The notes under the pieces are model-generated. The model made no database searches and was not told the DNA's origin. It saw only the letters and a program-made list of their open reading frames with translations. From an uncultured Bacteroidota bacterium (GTDB taxonomy: Bacteria; Bacteroidota; Bacteroidia; Bacteroidales; P3), in NCBI GenBank assembly GCA_902784465.1, contig CACZUZ010000002.1, forward strand, positions 19,391-83,390: a DNA stretch of 64,000 bases, read 5' to 3'. Made by a program: the position numbers and the translations under genes. Of the stretch, positions 43,877 to 53,647 are shown piece after piece; position 1 is the stretch's first letter, and each line of letters begins with the position of its first letter.

Positions 43877-45082
43877 ATGAAACTGACGAGTATACTATTG
43901 ATTGGCATTGCCCTGTGTGGCAGTGCAGTGGCCCAGAACATTTACCATCTGCCCAATCCAGGGTTCGAGCAATGGGACGGAGGCGACGAGTCGGAGCCCA
44001 CCCACTGGAACACCTTTTCGTCGAGCGACGGCACATACGCTTCGCTGGCGTCGGCGAACCACCACTACCGCGTGAACGGCCATCGACCGGGGGGCGAGGG
44101 GAGCTATTTCCTGACCATATACACAAAGTCGATAGTGGGTGTCAAGGCCAACGGCAACATGACCACGGGGCGCATCCACGCCGGAGCAATGTCGGCCACA
44201 AGCAGCGACAACTACAACTACACGCAGCGAAGCAACAGCGAGCACTGCCAGCCCTTCACAGGCACGCCGGACTCGATGTATGTGTGGATAAGCTACTATG
44301 CTGCAAGTGCGTCGTCGCAGGCGCAGATAACAGCCATAATACATGGCGACAGCGACTACAAGTCGCCCAACGACGACGGTAGTCCGTCGAAATACAAAGG
44401 CATAGCCATAGCCCGCACAGTACGCACCACCTCGTCGTCGTCGCAGCTGCAATGGAAACAGATGCAGGTGCCGTTCAGGTATGTGGGTAGCTCGGAGGCG
44501 CGCTACATGCTGCTGAACATAACCAACAACTACCTTGCCGGCCAGGGCGACGCCAACGATGCCCTCTCTGTCGACGACATAGAGTTCATCTACAGTGCAT
44601 GGCTGACCAACATCAAGGTTAAAGGCACGAGCATAGAGGGTTTCAACAAGTCGAGGCTGAACTATACAGTACATGTAGATGACATCAATACACTCAGTCC
44701 CAGCGATATAGCATACAGCACAGAGGTGGATGACGCCACAGTGGAGGTAGAGATAATGCCGTTGGACTGCGACACGGCTGTGGATGTGGTGCTGACGGTG
44801 ACGGCAGAGGACGGCACAACCCAGAAGCATTACAAAGTACTAGCGACGACAGGCTACCCCGTCGCAGTGGAGGCTGCCGAAGAGAGAACATTCAAGGTAT
44901 ATCCCAACCCTGCAAGTGAGACAGTGACAGTTGAGGGAGAGGGCGAAATAGAGATTGTGGACATTGCAGGGCGAACGGTGGTACGCAGCGAATGCCACGG
45001 GGCGACACAGATAGACATAAGCCAGTTGCCGAAAGGGGTGTACTATGTAAAGAACAATAAGGCGAAGATTGTGAAGAAGTGA
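43877..45082 (+). CDS. Exported PCMD-domain protein with T9SS type A sorting signal
   Basis: A 401-residue protein with a signal peptide (MKLTSILLIGIALCGSAVAQ). Residues 22-230 resemble the PCMD beta-sandwich found in Bacteroidetes surface proteins: NPGFEQWDGGDESEPTHWN, later KQMQVPFRYVGSSEARYMLLNI and DALSVDDIEF. A short beta domain follows, then a type A C-terminal domain (FKVYPNPASETVTVEG ... KGVYYVKNNKAKIVKK). It should be a cargo of the PorV-PorU route and end on the surface. A carbohydrate-binding role is suggested by its domain and the GH92 gene downstream, but is unproven. Confidence 0.88.
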   Translation: MKLTSILLIGIALCGSAVAQNIYHLPNPGFEQWDGGDESEPTHWNTFSSSDGTYASLASANHHYRVNGHRPGGEGSYFLTIYTKSIVGVKANGNMTTGRIHAGAMSATSSDNYNYTQRSNSEHCQPFTGTPDSMYVWISYYAASASSQAQITAIIHGDSDYKSPNDDGSPSKYKGIAIARTVRTTSSSSQLQWKQMQVPFRYVGSSEARYMLLNITNNYLAGQGDANDALSVDDIEFIYSAWLTNIKVKGTSIEGFNKSRLNYTVHVDDINTLSPSDIAYSTEVDDATVEVEIMPLDCDTAVDVVLTVTAEDGTTQKHYKVLATTGYPVAVEAAEERTFKVYPNPASETVTVEGEGEIEIVDIAGRTVVRSECHGATQIDISQLPKGVYYVKNNKAKIVKK

Positions 45083-45137
45083 CGTTTTTTTTGCAACAAG
45101 ACAATTATCATTACATTTATAACTAAAACAATAGATT

Positions 45138-46055
45138 ATGTATTCAATAGGAATTGACATTGGAGGCACCAACACCGACATGGGCCTTGTTAGCGAGGAC
45201 GGCACCATTGTAGGCCGCTCCAGTATACCGACCAGCGCTTATACCGAGCTGACCCCATACGTGCGAGACATCATGGCTTGCATAGACAAACTAATGAAAG
45301 ACAAAGGAATGGCCGAGATTGACGGCATAGGCATCGGTGCACCTAACGGCAACTACTACACGGGATGTGTTGACAATGCGCCCAACCTGACAATCAAGGG
45401 TGTACTCAACTTTGAGGAGGAGATGCACAAATACATGAATGTGCCGGTGGTGCTGAGCAACGACGCCAACGCTGCCGCCTACGGCGAGATGGTATATGGC
45501 GGAGCAAAAGGGCTGGACAACTTCATCATGTTCACGCTGGGGACGGGAGTAGGCAGCGGCATAGTGCTGGACGGCAAGCTGGTGCATGGCAGCACCGGCG
45601 GAGCCGGGGAACTGGGGCACAACATACTGGTACCCAACGGGCGGCCATGCAGCTGCGGACGGAGAGGGTGCCTGGAGACCTACACCTCGGCGAGAGGTAT
45701 CGTGCGGACATACTGCGAGTTGAAAGGCATCCCCTATTCGGCCGACATCAAAAGCAAGATGGTTGGCGACCTTGCCAACCAAGGCGACCCCATAGCCCTG
45801 AAGACCTGGGAGACCGTGGCAGACCAGCTGGGACTGGCGATGGCAAACAGCGTGACATTCTCGGCGCCGCAGGCCATCTTCCTGATGGGAGGTCCTACGA
45901 AGGTGGGAGAGCCGCTGCTGAAGCCGCTGCAGAAAGCCTTCGAAAAATACCTGCTGAACATCTACGCCGGCAGCTGCCAGATAAGGATGTCGGAGCTGAA
46001 AGCCAACGAGGTGGCAATACTAGGTGCTGCCGCATTGATAAAGATGAAAAAATAA
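45138..46055 (+). CDS. ROK-family glucokinase-like sugar kinase
   Basis: A 305-residue sugar kinase. The ATP motif GIDIGGTNTDMGLV is at residues 4-17, the sugar site has LSNDANAAAYGE and STGGAGELGHN, and the ROK zinc motif is CSCGRRGCLETY. It phosphorylates glucose or a related hexose in the cytosol. It lies 5 bases before the GH92 gene, so the two are probably cotranscribed, consistent with use of mannose-containing glycans. Confidence 0.92.
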   Translation: MYSIGIDIGGTNTDMGLVSEDGTIVGRSSIPTSAYTELTPYVRDIMACIDKLMKDKGMAEIDGIGIGAPNGNYYTGCVDNAPNLTIKGVLNFEEEMHKYMNVPVVLSNDANAAAYGEMVYGGAKGLDNFIMFTLGTGVGSGIVLDGKLVHGSTGGAGELGHNILVPNGRPCSCGRRGCLETYTSARGIVRTYCELKGIPYSADIKSKMVGDLANQGDPIALKTWETVADQLGLAMANSVTFSAPQAIFLMGGPTKVGEPLLKPLQKAFEKYLLNIYAGSCQIRMSELKANEVAILGAAALIKMKK

Positions 46056-46060
46056 GAGAT

Positions 46061-49000
46061 ATGGGCAGAAAAGGTATAATGGGCAGAATAGGCATGATGA
46101 GCCTGCTGCTAGGAGCAATGATCATCAGTTCCTGTCAACGGGGGCTGACGGAATATGTCAATCCCTTCGTAGGGACCGACGGACACGGGCATACCTATCC
46201 TGGAGCCATACTGCCGTTCGGCATGGTGCAGGTGAGTCCAGACACACGCCTTGATGGCTGGGACGGCTGCAGTGGCTACCACTACAGCGACGACACCATC
46301 TACGGTTTCAGCCACACCCACCTGAGCGGCACAGGCTGCAGCGACTATGGCGACCTGCTCATTATGCCCTTCACGGCCGAGAACGGGGAGATAGGCGACA
46401 GCCTGGGATACGACTACTACCTGTCGACATTCACCCACCGCAACGAGAAGGCAGAGCCAGGCTACTACCGCGTGGTGCTAGACAGGAACAGAGTGATGGC
46501 CGAGCTGACCGTGGCAGGGCGCTGCGCGCTGCACAAATACACCTTCCCCAGCACAGGACGCAAAGGAATAGTGATTGACCTAAAACATCGCGACGTGGTC
46601 ACCGACGCCAGCATCACAGCCACAGGGATGCTGCTGGACGGGAAGGAGACGCAGGTGGTCATAGGCCACCGCACCTCGGCGGCATGGAACCCCGAGCAAC
46701 AGTTCTACTACGCCATTGCCGCCGACTGCGAGATAGAAGAGATAGTGCTGTACGAAGAGGGCAAGCCCCAGAAAGGGATAATGACCCTCGGATCGACCGA
46801 CTGCAAAGCCGTACTCTATTTTCCCGACAAAGTCAGTGAGGTCACCCTCACGGTAGGCATATCGGCAGTAGACCATGACGGCGCCATGATGAATCTGGAG
46901 GCCAGCCACGGGACCACCTTCAAACAGGCACGCCACGACGCCCATGCCGAATGGGAGAAAGCCCTGTCGGTCATTGAGGTAGAGGGAGGCAGCCGAGAAG
47001 ACCGTTCGAATTTCTACACGGCACTATACCACTGCATGACATCGCCATACCTGTACAGCGACGGCGACGGACGCTACCGCGCGATGAGAGACACGAGCGG
47101 GGTAACCCACATAGACAGCATAGCAGACGGGGCGCAACGCTACACGGTGTTCTCGGTATGGGACACCTACAGGGCATTGCATCCGCTGCTGAACATAATA
47201 GATCCGGTGCGAAGCCGCGACTTTGTCCTCACGATGCTTGACCACTACCGCAACAGCGGGGAACTGACGATGTGGGAGCTTGCCAGCCACGAGACACACT
47301 GCATGATAGGCTACCATGCCGTCAGCGTGATACTCGACGCCTACCGCACGGGAGTGCTTGACGGCATGGACGAAAACACTCTCTACGAACTGCTGCAAAG
47401 CATGATAGCCACCAGCAACCTGCCGATGCTGGGACGCACCGAATATGCCCGCGACAACTACCTGAGCAGCGAATATGAGAACGAGTCGGTCAGCAAGACG
47501 CTAGAATATGCCTACGACGACTGGTGCATAAGCGAGTACGCCAGACTGTTAGAGCAGAAAACAGGCTATATGGGCCAAGACCAGAGCGATGACGATGGCG
47601 AGACGGTACGCATGGAGTACCTGAAACGCAGCCAGTCGTGGAAGAACATCATGGACGAGAACGGGTTCATGCATGCGCGGCGGAACGGCGCCTTCGTGAC
47701 CCCCTTCGACCCCACCGAAGTCAACAACCACTACACAGAGGCCAACTGCTGGCAATACTCGTCGTATGTGCCGCACGACGTGGAGGGATGGATAGCCATG
47801 ATGGGCGGCGAGGAGAAGGCAGAGCGTTTCCTGGACACGCTCTTCAATGGCAGCTCGAAGATGACGGGGCGCGACCAGAGCGACATCACAGGCATCATAG
47901 GCCAATATGCGCACGGCAACGAGCCATCGCACCATGCGGCATACCTGTATGCCTACATAGGGAAGCAGTACAAGAGTGCCGAGCTTGTGAGGCGGATATG
48001 CGAGGAGCTGTACCACGACAGTCCCGACGGACTCTGCGGCAACGAAGACTGTGGCCAGATGAGTGCATGGTATGTGATGAGCGCGTTGGGGTTCTATCCC
48101 GTCTGTCCCGGCAGCGGGCAGTATGTGATAGGGTCGCCACTGTTCAAGAAAGCCACCATACACCTACAGAACGGCAAAGACATCATCATCAACAGCAAAG
48201 GCAGCGGATGCTATGTCAACAGTCTGAGAATAGACGGCAATGAGAGCAACAAGTCGTTCGTCACCATCGAGCAGCTGAAAGAAGGCTGCGTGCTTGACTT
48301 CGAGATGAGCGACAAGCCCAACATGCAGTGGGGCAAGGAGGCTGACAGCAGGCCGCAATCGAATACAGTATCGCGGGAAGCCATGATATCCATCACCAAG
48401 GCACCCGTGTTCGACGACTGGCAGCAGAGTTTCAGCGGCGAAGCCACGGTGAGCATCAGGGCCGCCGAGGGCGACAGCATCTACTACACCCTGGACGGCA
48501 CAGAGCCAGGGAAGAGCTCGATGCAATACAGCGGGCCCATCGTTGTAGGCAACGACGTGGTCATCAAGGCAGTGGCCTACGGTCCGAGAGGTGCAAGCGC
48601 CGTTGTCAGCCACACGATGACACGCACACAGAGCGACCGCAAAGTCACATACATAACCAGACCCGAGCCACAGTACAGCGAGAACGGCGAGACAGGCCTC
48701 ATCGACCGACTGCATGGCACAGAGAACTACCGCATAGGCGGATGGCAGGGATGGCAGGGAGACTGCGAGGTGATGGTAGACCTGCTGGAGCCCAGGACGA
48801 TACGCCACGTAGGAGTGGAATGCCTGGAGAACATGAAGTCGTGGGTGTTCTTCCCGACGAGTGTGAGCGTAGAGGTGTCGGACGACGGCACGAGCTACAG
48901 GCCGATGGGTCGAGTCGACAACACGCTTTTTCCGGCCACCCTGGAGCGACAGGAGGAGAGCACCATGCACACCTTTGCGGTGGAAGGGACAGTGGTGACG

Positions 49001-49108
49001 GCACGCTATGTACGCATCAAGGCCACGAACTACGGGAAGCTGCCGGCATGGCATATAAGTGCCGGTAACCAGGCCTGGCTGTTCGTAGACGAGATAGAGG
49101 TGTATTGA
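46061..49108 (+). CDS. GH92 alpha-1,2-mannosidase lipoprotein with C-terminal accessory domains
   Basis: From ATG 46061 the protein has 1015 residues with lipobox IISSC; a second ATG at 46079 is possible. The frame opens farther upstream (45647) but overlaps the ROK gene in another frame and is artefactual. GH92 hallmarks are YVNPFVGTDGHGHTYPGA, GWDGCSGYHY, EANCWQYSSYVPHDVEGW with the likely catalytic acid, NEPSHHAAYLY and NEDCGQMSAWYVMSALGFYP. After about residue 770 come a chitobiase-C-like domain (YYTLDGTEPGKSSMQYSG) and a discoidin-like domain. GH92 enzymes are calcium-dependent exo-mannosidases acting on N-glycans or mannans. Confidence 0.95.
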   Translation: MGRKGIMGRIGMMSLLLGAMIISSCQRGLTEYVNPFVGTDGHGHTYPGAILPFGMVQVSPDTRLDGWDGCSGYHYSDDTIYGFSHTHLSGTGCSDYGDLLIMPFTAENGEIGDSLGYDYYLSTFTHRNEKAEPGYYRVVLDRNRVMAELTVAGRCALHKYTFPSTGRKGIVIDLKHRDVVTDASITATGMLLDGKETQVVIGHRTSAAWNPEQQFYYAIAADCEIEEIVLYEEGKPQKGIMTLGSTDCKAVLYFPDKVSEVTLTVGISAVDHDGAMMNLEASHGTTFKQARHDAHAEWEKALSVIEVEGGSREDRSNFYTALYHCMTSPYLYSDGDGRYRAMRDTSGVTHIDSIADGAQRYTVFSVWDTYRALHPLLNIIDPVRSRDFVLTMLDHYRNSGELTMWELASHETHCMIGYHAVSVILDAYRTGVLDGMDENTLYELLQSMIATSNLPMLGRTEYARDNYLSSEYENESVSKTLEYAYDDWCISEYARLLEQKTGYMGQDQSDDDGETVRMEYLKRSQSWKNIMDENGFMHARRNGAFVTPFDPTEVNNHYTEANCWQYSSYVPHDVEGWIAMMGGEEKAERFLDTLFNGSSKMTGRDQSDITGIIGQYAHGNEPSHHAAYLYAYIGKQYKSAELVRRICEELYHDSPDGLCGNEDCGQMSAWYVMSALGFYPVCPGSGQYVIGSPLFKKATIHLQNGKDIIINSKGSGCYVNSLRIDGNESNKSFVTIEQLKEGCVLDFEMSDKPNMQWGKEADSRPQSNTVSREAMISITKAPVFDDWQQSFSGEATVSIRAAEGDSIYYTLDGTEPGKSSMQYSGPIVVGNDVVIKAVAYGPRGASAVVSHTMTRTQSDRKVTYITRPEPQYSENGETGLIDRLHGTENYRIGGWQGWQGDCEVMVDLLEPRTIRHVGVECLENMKSWVFFPTSVSVEVSDDGTSYRPMGRVDNTLFPATLERQEESTMHTFAVEGTVVTARYVRIKATNYGKLPAWHISAGNQAWLFVDEIEVY

Positions 49109-49132
49109 CAACAGGGAGAAGACAGCGGAAAG

Positions 49133-49399
49133 ATGAAACAGAAAGCGATAAAGATGGTAGCCATTGCCGTGGCGGGAATGCTGGCGGCGGCGTGCAGCAC
49201 GAAGGAGTGCCGGTGCTATGTGCTAGAATCGTGCCGAGCGGTGCGCGTCAGCAAGACTCATATAGACAAAGAGACCCCTTGCCGCGAGCTGGGGTACTCG
49301 ACGCCACATCCCCGCGACAAGAGCTACCGATACTGCACAGACTGGGACACCGCCGAACTGTCGGACAACGAGATAGGGAGAATGTTTCCCGAAGAATAG
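49133..49399 (+). CDS. Small cysteine-rich lipoprotein (paralogue 1)
   Basis: An 88-residue lipoprotein with lipobox LAAAC at Cys21. The mature part has the pattern ECRCY, then ETPCRELGY, SYRYCTDWD and an ending NEIGRMF. The next gene encodes a relative with the same cysteine layout. I do not recognise a named family. It lies 24 bases after the GH92 gene and is probably in the same transcript. Confidence 0.75.
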   Translation: MKQKAIKMVAIAVAGMLAAACSTKECRCYVLESCRAVRVSKTHIDKETPCRELGYSTPHPRDKSYRYCTDWDTAELSDNEIGRMFPEE

Positions 49400-49420
49400 T
49401 AACAAAAAACAAGAAAACAG

Positions 49421-49675
49421 ATGAAAATGAAACGATTAACAGCTCCAATAATCGCCATAGCGATGATAGCCGTGCTGGCATCGTGCGACACAAAGTCTTG
49501 CAAATGCTACATCTATGACGGCAACAATCCGGCACAAAGAGTGACAGAATATATAGACGACGGGACACCCTGCGGGACACTGGACTACACCAGGGGCAAA
49601 CGCTACCGCATCTGTACGGAATACAACGAGCCGGACATAGACCCCTCGCAGATAGGGCAGGAATACAAGAAATAG
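49421..49675 (+). CDS. Small cysteine-rich lipoprotein (paralogue 2)
   Basis: An 84-residue lipoprotein with lipobox VLASC. Its mature part parallels the previous gene: SCKCY, GTPCGTLDY, RYRICTEYN and IGQEYKK. The two arose by tandem duplication. The stop is 2 bases from the stop of the convergent helicase-nuclease gene. Function unknown. Confidence 0.75.
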   Translation: MKMKRLTAPIIAIAMIAVLASCDTKSCKCYIYDGNNPAQRVTEYIDDGTPCGTLDYTRGKRYRICTEYNEPDIDPSQIGQEYKK

Positions 49676-49677
49676 TC

Positions 49678-52455
49678 TTACAGATAGACAATTACCGGTT
49701 CCACGTTAGGGTAGCCCATAGAAGATAGCAGGGCGGCGTATTCGTCGACCTGGAGCCGGTACTTGGCGTGGGATTGCGGGTCGTAGGCGCCGGTCTTGAA
49801 GTCAACGACGTAGGTGGCATTGTCGGCAAAGACGATGCGGTCGGGGCGGCGGACCATGCCGCCGGCGGCGATAGAGGCCTCGCATTTCACGCGGCAGGCA
49901 GGGTCGAAGAAGCGGCGGTTTTCCTCCTTGGAGACCATGGCTTTGATGCGGCTGCTGACATCGTAGCGGATGTCGAGAGAGAGGTCGTGTTCGGAACAAT
50001 AATTGTCGACAACGGAGTCGATGTCGTCGGCCACGCGGATATGAGAGAGCAGGTCGTGGATGAGTATGCCGTAGCGGCGGTTGTCGGCATCGAAGGGAGA
50101 GAGCAGGGCGGCACTCTGGCGGGCGATGGAGACGCGGTCCTCCCATTCGGGATAGAGGATAGAGGAGACCGCGATGGTAGCCTTGGCATCACCTTTTGAC
50201 TCAGTGGAGAGGCAGGGACTGTCGTCACCAACAGTGAAGAGAGAGTCGTCGACCTTGGTGGTCTCAGCGTCGGTGTTGACAAAATCGCGAAGGAGAGCGA
50301 TGTTGCCTGTGGAATCGTCGGTTTTTTGGACATCCTCACAGAAGACGAAGAGTTTCTGCTCGGGGCGCGTCATGGCCACATAGAGGACGTTGATGCGGTC
50401 CATATCGGAGAGGCGGGACTCCTCGTTGAAGGCCTCATCGAAGATGGTGCTGTTCTTTTGGGTTCCCACAAAAGCCACAGGGAGACGCATATCGTCCTGG
50501 TGCCGGCTGTCAACCTCGACCCAGAGCTTGCTGTTGGGAGTACGCTTGTCGGGCAAGGCATAGATCACAATCTTGGATTCCAAGCCTTTAGCCTTATGGA
50601 TGGTCATAAGCTGGACAGCGTCGAGGTCGTTGGCAGTAGAGGAAGAGATGCGGTCGATTTTTTCGGCGAGGAAAGAGATGAAATCGCCCAGGTCAGAGCG
50701 GTTCTTCAGGGTGAAGTTGTTGACCACATTCAAGAAGGTGGCGAGGAAACGGTTGCCGGAGCCATCGAGAGCGAAGATGCGGATTAGGGTTTCGCAGAGG
50801 TCGTAGAGAGGCAGGGTGCGGAGAAAATCGACATTAAAAGGCTGACGGACAGAATAATGAGCATTGACAACCGAAGCGAGGTCGAAGTTACTGTCTTTAA
50901 GGTGCCATTCGAGGATGCCCGAAGTGGAGGGCAGGAGCCTGACGGCCTGGAGGGCGGCGACGCAGTTGAGGGGATTGTAGATATACTCCAGAAGAGACTG
51001 AAGCAGAAGCACCTCGCTGCTGCCCGAGAGGAGGAACGACTCGGAAGAGACGATGGGGACAGGCTGTGGAGCGCTGTTGGCGGTGATGTAGTCGGAAATT
51101 TTGCAAAGGGTGTCGTTGTCGCGGGCAAGAACCATGATGTCGCCATAGCTGTAATGGAGGTCGTCGACCTGATGACGTATAGTGCAAAGAATCTGGTCGA
51201 AGATACCCTCTTTATCGCAGAAGTAGACCTGCACATAGCCGCCCTGCTTGACAGGCTGCTGGACCAAATCGGCCTGGGGGCCGTCGCCAAGATAGAGCTT
51301 GACCAGTTCGGGGTTGCCAGGAGAGGAGGCGGAGGGCGCAAAACGATTGCGGATGACAGACTCGAAGAAGCGGTTGTTGAAACGGACTATATTGCTGAGA
51401 GTACGGTAGTTGCAGTTCAAAGGAACGACAGAAGCGTTGGCGGCAAGAGAATGACCGTGGAGAGGGTTGTCGACCTGGGGCAGCATCATGAACTGCCTCA
51501 CGTCGCCCTGGCGGAAGCGATAGATGGCCTGCTTGCCGTCGCCAACAACGAGGGACTGGGTGCCAGGCAGAGCGGTGTCGGAGGGGAAGAGATGAGTCAT
51601 GGCCTCGTCGAGGAGGGGCAGAAAGTTGGACCACTGCAACTTGCTGGTGTCCTGGAACTCATCAATCATATAGTTGTGGTAGTGGCTGCCGATACGCTCG
51701 TAGATGAATGGAGTAGGCTCGTTCATCACCTCCTCGGCGATACGCTTGTTGAACTCGGAGATGTGGACAATCTCGTTGTCCTTATAGAAGGCGTTCTTGA
51801 TTTTGGAAAGGCGACCGAGAAGGGCGAGGCCATAGAGGTTGGAGAGAAGGAGCTGGCGGCTGTTGTAGGTAGGCAGCTCCTTCTGGAGGATAGCTGTGAC
51901 GTTGTCGTAGACACGCTTGTAGACCGGCATCAGGCCTTCCATCTTAGACTTGACGGCCTTGGGCGTCTTGGTGGACCATAGACCCTTGGAGTAGGCATCG
52001 TCGGCACGCTTGTGAGGCTCGTTGAGTTTGGAGAAGTCGCGGTCGGCGATGCGGAGGAACAGAGCGATGGCTCCGCTACGCTTGTAGGGGAAATCGTCGG
52101 GAGTAAGTCCCTCGCTGCGAAGGGCTTCGATAAGTTCGGCGGCTGCCGCCGAGAGACGATCCTCGGTGGCACGGCACTCGCTGGTGAGCCACTTATGGAT
52201 GTCGATAAAGTCGTCGAGGCTGACCTTGTCGAGGGCCTCTAGATAGCGAGGGGTTTCCTCCTTGAAGAGTTCCTTGGCTAGGTCGGAGATTTGGTTTTCA
52301 ATATTATAGCCTTTACCCATATCCATACGGCTCTGAGTGAAGGCACAGAGTACCTCGGTAAGGGATTTCTGGTCATCGGTGCCGGCAAGGGCAAGAAGCT
52401 CATCGACAGAAGACTGGATAATCTGCTGATTGTCGATAAGGACATCGAAATTCAT
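49678..52455 (-). CDS. AddA/RecB-like helicase-nuclease, main open frame lacking the N-terminal motor motif
   Basis: The 925-residue frame carries UvrD-type motifs II onward: NYMIDEFQDTSKLQW, VVGDGKQAIYRFRQGD, LNCNYRTLSNIV, VQLMTIHKAKGLESKIVIY and NVLYVAMTRPEQKLFVF. The C-terminus is a PD-(D/E)XK nuclease (RRPDRIVFADN, YVVDFKTG, LQVDEYAALL). The protein should resect DNA ends for recombination, in the manner of AddAB. But Walker A and motif Ia are in a different frame upstream (see 52456-52756), so as read this frame alone could not be an active helicase. ATG 52455 is only the first in-frame ATG, inside conserved sequence (AHDLRLP precedes it). Confidence 0.85.
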   Translation of the reverse strand: MNFDVLIDNQQIIQSSVDELLALAGTDDQKSLTEVLCAFTQSRMDMGKGYNIENQISDLAKELFKEETPRYLEALDKVSLDDFIDIHKWLTSECRATEDRLSAAAAELIEALRSEGLTPDDFPYKRSGAIALFLRIADRDFSKLNEPHKRADDAYSKGLWSTKTPKAVKSKMEGLMPVYKRVYDNVTAILQKELPTYNSRQLLLSNLYGLALLGRLSKIKNAFYKDNEIVHISEFNKRIAEEVMNEPTPFIYERIGSHYHNYMIDEFQDTSKLQWSNFLPLLDEAMTHLFPSDTALPGTQSLVVGDGKQAIYRFRQGDVRQFMMLPQVDNPLHGHSLAANASVVPLNCNYRTLSNIVRFNNRFFESVIRNRFAPSASSPGNPELVKLYLGDGPQADLVQQPVKQGGYVQVYFCDKEGIFDQILCTIRHQVDDLHYSYGDIMVLARDNDTLCKISDYITANSAPQPVPIVSSESFLLSGSSEVLLLQSLLEYIYNPLNCVAALQAVRLLPSTSGILEWHLKDSNFDLASVVNAHYSVRQPFNVDFLRTLPLYDLCETLIRIFALDGSGNRFLATFLNVVNNFTLKNRSDLGDFISFLAEKIDRISSSTANDLDAVQLMTIHKAKGLESKIVIYALPDKRTPNSKLWVEVDSRHQDDMRLPVAFVGTQKNSTIFDEAFNEESRLSDMDRINVLYVAMTRPEQKLFVFCEDVQKTDDSTGNIALLRDFVNTDAETTKVDDSLFTVGDDSPCLSTESKGDAKATIAVSSILYPEWEDRVSIARQSAALLSPFDADNRRYGILIHDLLSHIRVADDIDSVVDNYCSEHDLSLDIRYDVSSRIKAMVSKEENRRFFDPACRVKCEASIAAGGMVRRPDRIVFADNATYVVDFKTGAYDPQSHAKYRLQVDEYAALLSSMGYPNVEPVIVYL

Positions 52456-52756
52456 AGGAAGCCTGAGGTCGTGGGCAAAGGTGCGGACGAGGCGATGGAC
52501 GAAGCTGTCGATAGTGCAGACAGAGAGCTCGGAGTAGTGGTGGAGGATTGCCGACTGGAGAACGGCGCAACGGCGGCGGACTTAGGCGTTCCTTCATGCC
52601 ATTGGCGGCCTTGTTGGTGAAGGTGATGGCAAGGATATGCTCGAAGCGGCGCTCGAGCATAGAAGGGGAAGAGATGGAGGTCTCAATAAACTGGCGTACA
52701 AGAGTATAGGTCTTGCCAGAGCCAGCAGAAGCTCGACAGATGATGAAACGGGCCAA
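52456..52756 (-). pseudogene. Frameshifted N-terminus of the helicase-nuclease (Walker A part)
   Basis: A leftward frame from TTG 52756 reads ARFIICRASAGSGKTYTLV, the Walker A segment, then ILAITFTNKAANGMKERL. At about 52575-52590 the coding sense jumps to the frame of the downstream gene, which upstream of its ATG reads AVLQSAILHHYSEL and CTIDSFVHRLVRTFAHDL. A TAA sits at the joint in the second frame. Relatives have roughly 40-50 more residues between these segments, so I infer a small deletion that also shifted the frame. Confidence 0.75.
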
Positions 52757-52776
52757 GGGGAAAGGTTTTAGGATAA

Positions 52777-53640
52777 TTACTTTATAATAATACAGTTGGA
52801 GACGGAACGCTCGCCTTTGAAATCGAAGCGGAAGTTGTCGGAGGGGCGGTTGACAATGCCGGCGTTGGGTTTGCCACGGACATACATGGTGGTGGAGCCA
52901 CCACCGTCGAGGTTGAGGGCATCGCAACAGCCTAGATAGCGCAGAAGGAGCTGAAAATCATGGAGGGAGAGACCCTGGGACTGGCGAGTGCGGCCATCGA
53001 CAGTGACAAGGAGGACAGTGCCGTCGGGGCGGATGGCGATGGCGGTGCGGTTGTGGCGATCGGTGACGAACGTCCTGTCGTTGCGCATGGGGATGAGCGA
53101 GCCGTCGCGGATAAGCATGGGGCCGGCGGTCATAATGTTGCTGTCGGGCCAAAGGCGTTCGTAGAGACGAGCGCTGTCGGGGACCAGGAAATGGGGACGG
53201 CCATGGCGGAGAGCCACAGAGCCATACTGATAGTACTTGCGGTGGACAGAATCGGAGGCTTGCGGGGTGTTGACGCCCAACTCGTTGCCATCGATACGCA
53301 GGTAGCAGATGGGGTTGTGGAGCTTCATGTCGAAGAAAGAACCATTGACTGCGGCCAAAGCATCGCTGTGAGCAGCCTGGAGAGAGGTAGGTGTTCGCTG
53401 CTGCTCGAAGGTGAAAGCCAGGCGACGAGGAGAGTCGGCTGGGATTTCGAGGATGCAGATGTTCTGATTGGAGCCCAGGCAGTTGCGGGCGCTGAAATGC
53501 TTCTGCTTGAGGACAAAACCATCGAGGCTGTCGATTTTCCAGTCGGCATGGGCGATGATGAGGGAGTCGGCCCTGGAGCCTAGTTGTGCCGAAAGGGAAA
53601 GAGGAAGGAGCAGGATAAAGAGAAGAAGAAGACGGTGCAT
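52777..53640 (-). CDS. Phosphodiester glycosidase (NAGPA-like) family protein
   Basis: A 287-residue exported protein with signal peptide MHRLLLLFILLLPLSLSAQ. Family motifs are AAVNGSFFDMK, MTAGPMLIRDG, HNRTAIAIRPDGTVLLVTVDGR and CCDALNLDGGGSTTMYV. Relatives cleave sugar phosphodiesters such as uncovered GlcNAc-phosphate links. The substrate here is unknown; neighbours (GT9 and TamB) point to the envelope. It is 20 bases from the broken helicase start and 7 bases from the GT9 stop. Confidence 0.9.
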   Translation of the reverse strand: MHRLLLLFILLLPLSLSAQLGSRADSLIIAHADWKIDSLDGFVLKQKHFSARNCLGSNQNICILEIPADSPRRLAFTFEQQRTPTSLQAAHSDALAAVNGSFFDMKLHNPICYLRIDGNELGVNTPQASDSVHRKYYQYGSVALRHGRPHFLVPDSARLYERLWPDSNIMTAGPMLIRDGSLIPMRNDRTFVTDRHNRTAIAIRPDGTVLLVTVDGRTRQSQGLSLHDFQLLLRYLGCCDALNLDGGGSTTMYVRGKPNAGIVNRPSDNFRFDFKGERSVSNCIIIK

Positions 53641-53647
53641 GGGAATA

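Noticed and set aside
45647-46060. Upstream extension of the GH92 frame
   Set aside because: It overlaps the ROK kinase gene in another frame and lacks a signal peptide, whereas ATG 46061 gives a clear lipoprotein signal.
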